This document shows, piece by piece, positions 57,333 through 64,000 of a DNA stretch of 64,000 nt. This stretch comes from PALSA-612 sp035652235 (GTDB lineage: Bacteria; Actinomycetota; Thermoleophilia; Gaiellales; Gaiellaceae): positions 1 through 64,000 of the forward strand of contig DASREE010000014.1 of assembly GCA_035652235.1 (NCBI GenBank), written 5' to 3'. Made by a program: the position numbers and the translations under genes. The notes beneath the pieces were generated by a model that saw only the letters and a program-made list of their open reading frames with translations, searched no databases and had not been told where the DNA came from. Position 1 is the first letter of the stretch. Each line of letters starts with the position of its first letter.

Positions 57333-58774
57333 CCGCGCTCGGGCATGTCGGCGGCCCGCTCGGGTGCCTCGGGCTCGCCGTCCTCTTGCACGCCCCGCAG
57401 CGCCTGCACAGGCTCGCCGGCCTCGCCGCCTGGGCGCTCGGCTCGCTGTTCCTGATCGTCTACCTGGCGCCGAGCGGCCACGACGCCGTGTACGCGGCGG
57501 GCGGCGCGGCCGGGGTTGCGGTCGCGGTCGGCGGCGCCGTCGTGCTGCGGCGCTGGACGTGGCTTTTGCCCGCGGGGACGCTCCTGCTCGCGCCCGCCCG
57601 TGTGCCCGTGACGGTCGGCGCCACCGACGCGAGCCTGCTCGTTCCGCTGTACGTGCTCGTCGGCGCGGCGGCCGTCCTCCTTGCCTGGGAGCTCGCGCAC
57701 GGCGACCGGCGCTCGCGGGAGCTGCGCAGCGTCTCGCTCCCGCTCGCGCTCTTCCTCGCCTGGAGCGGGCTTTCGCTGTCGTGGACGACGGACCTCAAGC
57801 GCGGCGCGATCGAGCTGCTCTTCTTCTACCTCCCGTTCGGGCTGCTCGCGCTCGCGCTCGCCCGGCTCGAGTGGCGGCCGCGGATCGCGCCGCTCCTGTA
57901 CGCCCAGCTGGCGGCGATGGCCGTTCTCTTCGCACTCGTCGGCCTGTACCAGCGAGCGGCGCACGACGTCTTCTGGAACCCGAAGGTGATCGTCGGCAAC
58001 GCCTACCAGCCGTTCTTCCGCGTCAACTCGCTCTTCTGGGACCCGTCCATCTACGGCCGCTTCCTCGTGATCGCGATTCTCGTCAGCCTCGCCGTCGTGC
58101 TGGCGAGCACGGACGACCGGGTGCGGCTCGCCGCCGCCGGGGTGGTCGCGCTCAGCTGGGCCGGTCTCTTCTTCTCCTACTCGCAGTCGAGCTTCGCGGC
58201 GCTGATCGTCGGCGTGCTCGCCGCCGCCGCCGTCGCCTTCCGGCCCCGGCCGGCCGCCGTGTCGGCGGCGGCGGCGCTCCTCGCCGCCTGCCTGCTCGCC
58301 GCCCGGCCTGCGCGGGCGCCCGCCTTTCCGGCCGCGCCGGCGGTGCTCGCCGACGCGACGAGCGGCCGGGGCAAGCTCGTCACCCGCGGCATCCGCATCG
58401 CGCTCGACCATCCGCTGCAGGGTGTCGGCATCGGCGGCTTCGAGCGCGCGTACGCGAAGCGCGCCGGGCTCGCCGGGGCAGCCGGCCTCAAGCGCTCGGC
58501 CTCGCACACGACGCCGGTGACGGTCGCCGCCGAGACCGGGATCGTCGGGCTCGCGCTGTTCGCCTGGCTGGCGGTGGCCGGCCTCGCACTCGCCTTCCGG
58601 CGAGCGGCCGCGACGGCGAGCGGCGTCGTCCCGCTCGGCGTCGGGCTGACGCTGCTCGCGATCGCCGTGCACAGCCTCGGGTACGACGCGCTGTTCGAGG
58701 ATCCGATGGGTTGGGGGGCGCTCGGCCTCGCGGCCTGTGTCGCCACCGCCCGCTGGGGCGAGGAGCCCGCGTGA
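57329..58774 (+). CDS. O-antigen ligase / Wzy-like polymer ligase
   Basis: 481 aa with about 12 helices. The Wzy_C domain is in the middle: large loop before FFSYSQSSFAALIVG, then LVTRGIRIALDHPLQGVGIGGFERAYA and SHTTPVTVAAETGIVGLALF with the conserved H-N/T-x pattern. Such proteins join polymers or glycans to carriers outside the membrane. Belongs with the exported protein before it and the deacetylase after it. Confidence 0.85.
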   Translation: MTALGHVGGPLGCLGLAVLLHAPQRLHRLAGLAAWALGSLFLIVYLAPSGHDAVYAAGGAAGVAVAVGGAVVLRRWTWLLPAGTLLLAPARVPVTVGATDASLLVPLYVLVGAAAVLLAWELAHGDRRSRELRSVSLPLALFLAWSGLSLSWTTDLKRGAIELLFFYLPFGLLALALARLEWRPRIAPLLYAQLAAMAVLFALVGLYQRAAHDVFWNPKVIVGNAYQPFFRVNSLFWDPSIYGRFLVIAILVSLAVVLASTDDRVRLAAAGVVALSWAGLFFSYSQSSFAALIVGVLAAAAVAFRPRPAAVSAAAALLAACLLAARPARAPAFPAAPAVLADATSGRGKLVTRGIRIALDHPLQGVGIGGFERAYAKRAGLAGAAGLKRSASHTTPVTVAAETGIVGLALFAWLAVAGLALAFRRAAATASGVVPLGVGLTLLAIAVHSLGYDALFEDPMGWGALGLAACVATARWGEEPA

Positions 58775-59406
58775 TCGACGGCTGGCAGCGCGCGCTCGTT
58801 CTCGCGCCGCACACGGACGACGGCGAGTTCGGCTGCGGCGGGACGATGGCCAGGCTCGTCGAGGCGGGCAAAGACGTGCGCTACGTGGCCTTCTCGATCG
58901 CGACCAAGTCGCTGCCCGATGGCTTCCCTCCGGACACGCTCGCCCGCGAGGTGCGCGAGGCGACGGCGCAGATCGGCATCCCGGAGACGAGCCTGACCGT
59001 GCACGACTTCGAGGTGCGGACGTTCCCGGAGCACCGGCAGGACATCCTCGAGCTCCTCATCGAGCTGTGGGAGGAGCTGCGGCCGGACGTCGTCTTCCAG
59101 CCGAGCCTGCACGACGTCCACCAGGACCACCAGGTGATCGCCGCCGAGGGTCTGCGGGCGTTCAAGCGGACGACGATCCTCGGCTACGAGATCCCGTGGA
59201 ACAACTTCGACTTCACCTACCAGGCCTACGTCGCCCTCGAGAAGCGGCACGTCGAGCGCAAGGTGGCGGCGCTCGCGCGCTACGCGTCGCAGCAGCATCG
59301 CCGCTACGCCGACCCGGACTACGTCTGGAACGTCGCGCGAACGCACGGGGTGAACGTGAACCGCGACTTCGCCGAGTGCTTCCAGGTCTACCGGATCGTC
59401 GGCTGA
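58771..59406 (+). CDS. PIG-L/LmbE-family deacetylase
   Basis: 211 aa. Zinc motif PHTDDGEFGCGG (HxDD) near the N-terminus and the second His in HDVHQDHQ. Members remove N-acetyl groups from GlcNAc-type substrates (mycothiol, glycans, antibiotics). Next to a polymer ligase it may deacetylate a surface sugar. GTG start overlaps the ligase stop by 4 nt. Confidence 0.87.
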   Translation: MIDGWQRALVLAPHTDDGEFGCGGTMARLVEAGKDVRYVAFSIATKSLPDGFPPDTLAREVREATAQIGIPETSLTVHDFEVRTFPEHRQDILELLIELWEELRPDVVFQPSLHDVHQDHQVIAAEGLRAFKRTTILGYEIPWNNFDFTYQAYVALEKRHVERKVAALARYASQQHRRYADPDYVWNVARTHGVNVNRDFAECFQVYRIVG

Positions 59407-59513
59407 CGGCGGCGGGTCAGCCGCTCGGTCAACCGAACCGGCGGCGCAGGCGGCGACGGGCGGGCCGCCCGCGGCGACCCAATCGGCCGGCCCTGCCGCG
59501 GCCGACCGCCTCG

Positions 59514-59563
59514 CCAAGTAACAGACTGTTACTTGGGAATTGGAGGCTTACTTGGGAATTGGA
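59514..59563. repeat. 23-bp palindromic repeat, copy 5 (perfect), with a 16-nt direct repeat
   Basis: 59514-59536 is CCAAGTAACAG, centre A, and the exact reverse-complement arm. Its right arm runs into TTACTTGGGAATTGGA (59529-59544), which occurs again at 59548-59563. The 283-nt gap between 59406 and 59689 holds nothing else I recognise. Confidence 0.82.
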
Positions 59564-59688
59564 CGCGCCGTTGATGGTCGGCCGGGTGAGGAGGGCGAGC
59601 GGCACCGTGCGCCGATGTCGCAGCGCCGGTGCACGCTCGACCTGAACGGGGTGGCGGCGTCGGGCCGGCGGCATCGGGCACGGCGGCG

Positions 59689-61092
59689 TCAGCCGGCTGC
59701 GGCGGCTGCCTGCTCCGGCGGCGTGGAGGTCGTCACGGCCTGCGGGAGCGCGAGCCAGACGTCCGCGCCGCCGCCGGGCCGGTTGACTGCTCCGACGGTA
59801 CCGCCGTGGGCGGCGGCGATCTCGGCGACGATCGCGAGGCCGAGGCCGGCTCCGGCTTCGGTGCGCGCCTGGTCGGCGCGGCTGAAGCGGGCGAACGCGT
59901 CGGGGAGGAAGCCGTCGGGGAAGCCGGGGCCGTGGTCGGCGACGTGGAGCTCGACTGCCTCGTCCGTCTCGCGGACGTAGAGGTCGATCGCGCCGCCGCC
60001 GTGGCGAAGTGCGTTCTCGAGCAGGTTGGCGAGCGCTTGCTCGAGCCGGAGCCGGTCTCCCTCGAGCCGTACCGGCACGGGAACGACCGTGATCGGGCGG
60101 TGCGCCTCGGCGCTGCGCCGCTCGAAGCGCGTGACGACGGCGTCGAGCAGCGCGACGACGTCGATCCGCTCGTGGTGCAGCGGCAGCCGGCCCTCGTCGA
60201 GCCGGGCGAGCAGGAGCAGGTCGTCGGCGAGCTGGGCGAGACGGTCGGCCTCCTCGCCGACCGATCGCAGCGCTGCACGCAGCTCGGGCTCTGGGCGCCG
60301 CTGCTCCAGGGCGAGCTCCACCTCGGCGCGCAGGAGCGCGAGCGGTGCGCGCAGCTCGTGGCTGGCGTCGGCGACGAAGCGGCGCTCGCGCGCGACGCCG
60401 GCTTCGATGCGGGCGAGCATCGCGTTCAGCGTCTGGCCGAGCCGAGCGAGCTCGTCCCGGGCCCTCGGCAGCGGCAGCCGCTCCGACAGGTGCCGCTCGG
60501 AGATCGTGTCGGCGCGGGCCCGCATCCGCTCGACGGGCCGGAGGGCGGCGGCTGCGAGCAGGTAGGCGATCACGGCGGTGGCGAGCAGCGCCGGCGGTCC
60601 GCCGAGGAGCAGCTCCCGGCGGAGGTTGACGATCGCGTCGTCGCGAGCAGCGAGCGGCGCGCCGACGACGGCGACGAGGTGCTGATCCTGGGCGGTGACG
60701 GCCACGGCCAGGAGGCGGACGTCGATGCCGAGGCGCCGGGTGCGCTCGACGAGGAGCGGCGCGCTGCGAGCGCGCGCAAGCTGGCGGGCGTCGAGGAGCG
60801 GCCGGCTGCCGAGTCCGCGCGTCTCGTCCACGATCCTGCCCCGGCGGTCGAGGATCTGCGCGAAGCTCTTGCTGCTCGCCACCGGGGAGGTGGCCGCTTC
60901 GCGGAGGCCGGTGTCGGACTGCTGGACGATCGCCGACACGTCGGCGGCGCGGGCGCGCAGCCCCTGGTCGAGGGTGCGGTCGAGCGACGCGGCCAGATGG
61001 TGGAGGAGCAGGAAGGCGAGGCCGGCGAGGAGCACGGCCATCGCGGCGGCGAAGGCGAGCGTGAGGCGCAGACGGATCGGCAGCCGGCTCAT
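59689..61092 (-). CDS. sensor histidine kinase
   Basis: 467 aa. Two membrane helices (about 9-31 and 164-186) enclose a sensor domain of about 130 residues. A HAMP domain follows, then the H-box DASHELRAPLALL with His245, N-box LLENALRHGG, G1 DHGPGFPDG and G2 GAGLGLAIVAEI. Partner of the response regulator encoded upstream, with a 4-nt overlap. Signal unknown. Confidence 0.92.
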   Translation of the reverse strand: MSRLPIRLRLTLAFAAAMAVLLAGLAFLLLHHLAASLDRTLDQGLRARAADVSAIVQQSDTGLREAATSPVASSKSFAQILDRRGRIVDETRGLGSRPLLDARQLARARSAPLLVERTRRLGIDVRLLAVAVTAQDQHLVAVVGAPLAARDDAIVNLRRELLLGGPPALLATAVIAYLLAAAALRPVERMRARADTISERHLSERLPLPRARDELARLGQTLNAMLARIEAGVARERRFVADASHELRAPLALLRAEVELALEQRRPEPELRAALRSVGEEADRLAQLADDLLLLARLDEGRLPLHHERIDVVALLDAVVTRFERRSAEAHRPITVVPVPVRLEGDRLRLEQALANLLENALRHGGGAIDLYVRETDEAVELHVADHGPGFPDGFLPDAFARFSRADQARTEAGAGLGLAIVAEIAAAHGGTVGAVNRPGGGADVWLALPQAVTTSTPPEQAAAAAG

Positions 61093-61766
61093 CCGCCGTC
61101 GGGGCGAAGCCGGTAGCCGACGCCGCGCACGGTCTCGATCGCGCAGCGGCCGAAGGGGCGGTCGATCTTCTCGCGCAGGTGGCGCACGTGGACGGTGACC
61201 ACGTTCGAGCGGTTGTCGTAGCTCATGTCCCAGGCGTGGTCGAGCAGCTCGTAGCGGCTGATCACTTCACCCGGCCGGCGCAGGAACAGCTCGAGCAGCG
61301 CGATCTCCTTGGGCGAGAGCCGGATCTCGGTGCGACCGCGCCAGACTCGCTGCGCTGCCGGGTCGAGCTTCAGGTCGCCGGCCTCGAGCACCACCGGACG
61401 TTCCGGGCGGCCGCGGCGGACGAGCGCGCGCAGCCGGGCGCGCAGCTCGGCGAGCGCGAACGGCTTGGTCAGGTAGTCGTCGGCGCCGCAGTCGAGCCCG
61501 TGGACACGATCCTCGACCGCGTCGCGCGCCGTGAGCAGCAAGACCGGCGTCCACACGCCCTCCTCGCGCAGCCGCGCGCAGGTCGCGAACCCGTCCAGAC
61601 CGGGGAGCATCACGTCGAGCACGATTGCGTCGTAGCTGCGGGCCTGCGCCATCCACAGGGCATCCTCGCCCGTGTGCGCGAGGTCGGCGGCCCCGCCGCG
61701 CTCGGCGAGTGCCCGCCGCAGCAGGGACCCGAGCTTGCGGTCGTCCTCGACGACGAGCGTGCGCAC
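61089..61766 (-). CDS. OmpR-family response regulator
   Basis: 225 aa. Receiver domain with acidic pair ED at 7-8, phospho-acceptor Asp51 (VLDVMLPG), Thr79 and Lys101; winged-helix DNA-binding domain with SPKEIALLELFLRRPGEVISR and the recognition region NVVTVHVRHLREKI. Paired with the kinase that follows. GTG start. It is divergent from a secreted-protein gene whose promoter region carries repeated GTGAA motifs. Confidence 0.93.
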   Translation of the reverse strand: MRTLVVEDDRKLGSLLRRALAERGGAADLAHTGEDALWMAQARSYDAIVLDVMLPGLDGFATCARLREEGVWTPVLLLTARDAVEDRVHGLDCGADDYLTKPFALAELRARLRALVRRGRPERPVVLEAGDLKLDPAAQRVWRGRTEIRLSPKEIALLELFLRRPGEVISRYELLDHAWDMSYDNRSNVVTVHVRHLREKIDRPFGRCAIETVRGVGYRLRPDGG

Positions 61767-61791
61767 CCTCCCACCAGGATGCCCGAGCGGA

Positions 61792-61833
61792 GGTGAAACG
61801 AACGTGAACGGCGATCGTCACCGAAACTTCACC
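61792..61833. promoter_or_regulatory. GTGAA-rich region, possible OmpR-type binding site
   Basis: Between the response regulator and the secreted protein: GGTGAAACG, ACGTGAACG and the inverted ACTTCACC occur within 42 nt. OmpR-type proteins bind direct repeats of this sort. A TACCGT box follows at 61844-61849. Confidence 0.35.
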
Positions 61834-61894
61834 AGCCCCCGACTACCGTCGTCTGCGCATGTCCAGTCGAAGCCACAGCAAGGAGGTCACAGAC

Positions 61895-62269
61895 ATGCGC
61901 ACACGTCTGAGCAAGCTCGCCGCTGGGACCCTCGCGCTCGCCGCGCTCGCCTTCGGCGGCGCGACGCTCGCCTCGGCGGCGGGTGGGGCGAACGCCGGAA
62001 CCGCGCACGCGTCCCGTTCGCATCCGGCACGCGCGCACGCTGCAGCGCGGGTAGGCCATGTCCGCGTGTCGCAGCGTGCAGGCAAGGAGGATCCGGGCGC
62101 GTCCGGGCGAGAGGGCGAGAGCGGATCGGCTGCGGAGTCCGACAACGACGCGGACGCGCAGGCCGCCGCCTGTCAGAAGGCGGGGATCGACCCGAACGCC
62201 ACTAACGTCCAGTACGACGACCAGACCGGCGTCTGCTCGCTGGACAACGGCGGTAGCACGGGCCCGTAA
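61895..62269 (+). CDS. secreted low-complexity protein next to the two-component system
   Basis: 124 aa. ATG 61895 has an AAGGAGG ribosome binding site 8 nt upstream, better than the longer in-frame start. Signal peptide (RTRLSKLAAGTLALAALAFGGATLASA), then a His/Ala/Arg-rich and Asp/Glu-rich region, ending with a CQKAG...GVCSLDNGG segment that could form one disulfide. Unknown function; a likely target of the divergent response regulator. A strong terminator follows. Confidence 0.65.
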   Translation: MRTRLSKLAAGTLALAALAFGGATLASAAGGANAGTAHASRSHPARAHAAARVGHVRVSQRAGKEDPGASGREGESGSAAESDNDADAQAAACQKAGIDPNATNVQYDDQTGVCSLDNGGSTGP

Positions 62270-62281
62270 CCCGGCGGCCTG

Positions 62282-62314
62282 ACGGTGACGGGCGCCTCGG
62301 GCGCCCGTCACCGT
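62282..62314 (+). terminator. strong hairpin terminator
   Basis: ACGGTGACGGGCGCC pairs perfectly (15 bp) with GGCGCCCGTCACCGT around a 3-nt loop, 13 nt past the stop at 62269. The best terminator-like hairpin in the window. Confidence 0.8.
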
Positions 62315-62352
62315 TCAGGCGCCCGTCAGGTTCGGCGGCGGAGACTGAGTGC

Positions 62353-62994
62353 GTGACTCGTCGCGCACCGATCGTGATCGCCGCGCTGGCCATCGCCGCA
62401 GCCGGCTGCGGCAGCTCCAGGCAGGCGTCCCCGAACACGTCGACGCACGCGCCGCTTGCACCGACGGGGACGGCGGCGCCGCTCGGCACGAGCACGGCGC
62501 CGGCGATCGGCCCCGGCGCTCTGCAGGCGGAGGCGAACGCGACCGCCGCGGGCGACATCCCCGACAACCAGGTGTTCCTCACCTTCCGCAACGCCGCCGC
62601 CGGCTACTCGATCGAGTACCCGGAGGGGTGGGCGCAGCAGGGCTCCGGCGACCGGGTCACCTTCCGCGACAGGAACAACATCGTCCGGATCGTGGTCGCT
62701 CGTGGCCCGGCGCCGACCGCGACGGGCGTGCGCGCCGACGTCGGTGCGCTCGCGGGAGCGACCGTCAGGCGCGCGCCGCAACGGCTGACCCTCGCCGGCA
62801 GGCCCGCCTTCGAGGTCAGCTACAGCAGCGAGAGCGCCCCGAACGCCGTCACCGGCAAGCGCGTCAAGCTGCTCGTCGACCGCTACTACCTGTGGAGCGG
62901 CGGCCGGCGCGCCGTGGTCGATCTCGGCACGCCGGTCGGCGTCGACAACGTCGACGCCTATCGGCTGATGATCGACAGCTTCCGGTGGAGGTGA
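62353..62994 (+). CDS. lipoprotein of unknown function linked to ABC ATPases
   Basis: 213 aa. Lipobox AAAGC at about residues 15-19 (GTG start), a Thr/Ala/Pro linker, then a domain with YSIEYPEGWAQQGSGDRVTF and a C-terminal LMIDSFRW, the PsbP/DcrB-like pattern of small extracytoplasmic domains. Its stop overlaps the ABC ATPase start (GTGA), so it probably works with that transporter at the membrane surface. Confidence 0.78.
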   Translation: MTRRAPIVIAALAIAAAGCGSSRQASPNTSTHAPLAPTGTAAPLGTSTAPAIGPGALQAEANATAAGDIPDNQVFLTFRNAAAGYSIEYPEGWAQQGSGDRVTFRDRNNIVRIVVARGPAPTATGVRADVGALAGATVRRAPQRLTLAGRPAFEVSYSSESAPNAVTGKRVKLLVDRYYLWSGGRRAVVDLGTPVGVDNVDAYRLMIDSFRWR

Positions 62995-63701
62995 GAAGCC
63001 TCTACCGCGAGCCGGAGCGGCGGGAGGAGGTCTCCTTCGGGGCGCTCGAGTTCCACGACGTGTTCAAGATCTTCCGCTCCGGACCGGCGGAGACCGTCGC
63101 GCTGCGCGGGCTCGACCTGCGCGTCGAACCGCACGAGCTGGTCGCGCTGTTCGGTCCCTCCGGCTCGGGGAAGAGCACCGCCTTGCACCTTGCCGCCGGC
63201 CTGGACGAGCCCTCGGCCGGGGAGGTGCGCGTCGGCGGGCGGTCGCTCGCCCGGCTCACCGAGACGGAGCTTGCCGACGTCCGCGCCCGGGAGGTTGCCG
63301 TCGTCTTCCAGAGCGGGAATCTGTGGGCGGAGCTGAGCGCGCGTGAGAACGTCGCGCTCGCGCTCCGCCTTGCAGGCCGCCGCCGGAACCTGCGTGCGGC
63401 AGTCGACCGGGCGCTCGACACGTTCGACTTGCAGCGACGGGAAGGGCAGCGTGCCGGCTCGCTCTCTGGCGGCGAGCAGCAGCGTGTGGCGATCGCGGCG
63501 GCGGCGGCGCGGGAGGCGCCGCTCGTCCTCGCCGACGAGCCGACGGCGGAGCTCGATGTGCGCAGCGAGCAGGCGGTGCTCGGCGCGCTGCGCCGGCTGC
63601 GCGAGGAGCTCGCGAGCACCGTGGTCGTCGTCACGCACTCGCCGCGTGTCGCGGACGCGGTCGACCGGGTGATCGAGCTGCGGGACGGGCGGGTGGCATG
63701 A
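62991..63701 (+). CDS. ABC transporter ATPase, LolD/MacB type
   Basis: 236 aa. Walker A GPSGSGKST, Q-loop VVFQSGNLW, signature LSGGEQQRVAIA, Walker B LVLADEPTAELD and the switch His in VVVTHSPR. The pattern is that of ATPases paired with FtsX/MacB-like permeases. The start is set by the GTGA overlap with the lipoprotein gene. A second, similar ATPase gene overlaps its stop. Confidence 0.9.
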   Translation: MRSLYREPERREEVSFGALEFHDVFKIFRSGPAETVALRGLDLRVEPHELVALFGPSGSGKSTALHLAAGLDEPSAGEVRVGGRSLARLTETELADVRAREVAVVFQSGNLWAELSARENVALALRLAGRRRNLRAAVDRALDTFDLQRREGQRAGSLSGGEQQRVAIAAAAAREAPLVLADEPTAELDVRSEQAVLGALRRLREELASTVVVVTHSPRVADAVDRVIELRDGRVA

Positions 63702-64000
63702 GGACGCGGCCGGCGTTGGGGGAGGCGATCGCGGCGTGTCGCGGCGTCACGGTCGTGTTCGGCGAGGGGGAGGGGGCGGTGCGAGCGCTCGACGGCATCG
63801 ACCTCGGGCTCCGCCGCGGCGAGCGCATGGCGCTGCTCGGTCGCTCCGGCTCGGGCAAGACGACGCTCCTGCACGTGCTCGGCGGCCTGGTCGAGCCGAG
63901 TGCGGGCAGCGTCGAGTGGCACGGCCGGCCGCTCGCGTCGATCGACCGTGCCGCCCGTGCCGCCGGCCGGGCCGCCGGCATCGCCTACGTCTTCCAGGGC
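63698..64000 (+). CDS. second ABC transporter ATPase, 3' end outside window
   Basis: 101 codons are visible from ATG 63698, which overlaps the previous stop by 4 nt (ATGA). The Walker A motif LGRSGSGKTTLLHVLGGL and the start of the Q-loop (YVFQG) are present. Two ATPase genes in tandem suggest either a heterodimeric exporter or two related systems; permease genes are expected beyond the right edge. Confidence 0.88.
   Translation, partial: MRTRPALGEAIAACRGVTVVFGEGEGAVRALDGIDLGLRRGERMALLGRSGSGKTTLLHVLGGLVEPSAGSVEWHGRPLASIDRAARAAGRAAGIAYVFQG

Noticed and set aside
62349..62990. Extension of the ABC ATPase frame back to 62349
   Set aside because: The region is the lipoprotein gene in another frame; the ATPase homology begins after GTG 62991.
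1..64000. CRISPR arrays, tRNA, rRNA, insertion sequences or prophage genes
   Set aside because: No spaced direct-repeat array, no cloverleaf or rRNA segment, and no transposase, integrase or phage structural gene was recognised by eye; a dedicated tRNA/ncRNA scan could still find something short.

Overview
The window is high-GC throughout, with tightly packed genes, many GTG/TTG starts and 1-4 nt gene overlaps. The gene content fits a deep-branching actinobacterium: a futalosine-type menaquinone pathway, a cytochrome b6-type quinol oxidase complex with a Rieske protein, actinobacterial-style paa genes, DUF4395 and DUF2029-type membrane glycosyltransferases. I infer class Thermoleophilia (Gaiellales/Solirubrobacterales-like). 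That placement rests on gene content only; no rRNA or tRNA was seen.

Layout. 1-6.0 kb: CoA-ester metabolism (a hydratase cut by the left edge, a paaG-like isomerase, a proline-racemase-family enzyme), a universal stress protein, a UbiB-type kinase and an HtrA-like protease. 6.0-8.1 kb: a SelW-like selenoprotein gene with an in-frame UGA, a coupled secreted protein, a palindromic repeat and a membrane protein. 8.2-12.5 kb: phenylacetyl-CoA epoxidase genes paaDCBA facing a TetR gene, with a perfect palindrome between them. 12.5-16.7 kb: a lipid-kinase-like gene and a three-gene 2-oxoacid dehydrogenase operon. 17-24 kb: small enzymes, membrane glycosyltransferases, a YmdB phosphodiesterase, a degenerate M23-like protein and an AI-2E family protein. 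24.2-27.1 kb: hemB-hemL and two small unknown genes. 27.2-28.4 kb: a sugar epimerase and a frameshifted Phd antitoxin.

28.4-38.2 kb is the coherent core. UbiD- and UbiX-type decarboxylase partners, UbiE methyltransferase, polyprenyl diphosphate synthase, mqnE, mqnA and mqnC should make menaquinone. The Rieske/cytochrome b/cytochrome bc-fusion genes embedded among them should oxidise it. mqnB, mqnD and the prenyltransferase are not in the window.

38-49 kb: an acetyltransferase, a secreted phosphodiester glycosidase-like protein, a DedA protein, an aminotransferase/4,6-dehydratase pair for an amino sugar, a DUF354 protein, a LysR regulator with a maleylacetate-reductase-like enzyme, and a PAP2 phosphatase. 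49.1-56.6 kb: a short flavoprotein with a split class I fumarase, then a sulfate-assimilation operon (phosphosulfolactate synthase, APS reductase, APS kinase, ATP sulfurylase, TauE-type exporter). 56.6-59.4 kb: exported and polymer-ligase functions. 59.7-64.0 kb: a two-component system, a secreted protein, a lipoprotein and two ABC ATPases, the last cut by the right edge.

Three signals cut across the window. (1) A 23-bp palindrome (arm CCAAGTAACAG, one centre base, reverse-complement arm) occurs five times, twice inside coding sequence. (2) Many genes have a TANNNT box ending 6-9 nt before the start codon, which suggests widespread leaderless mRNAs and decides several starts. (3) One gene uses an in-frame UGA followed by a bacterial-SECIS-like hairpin.
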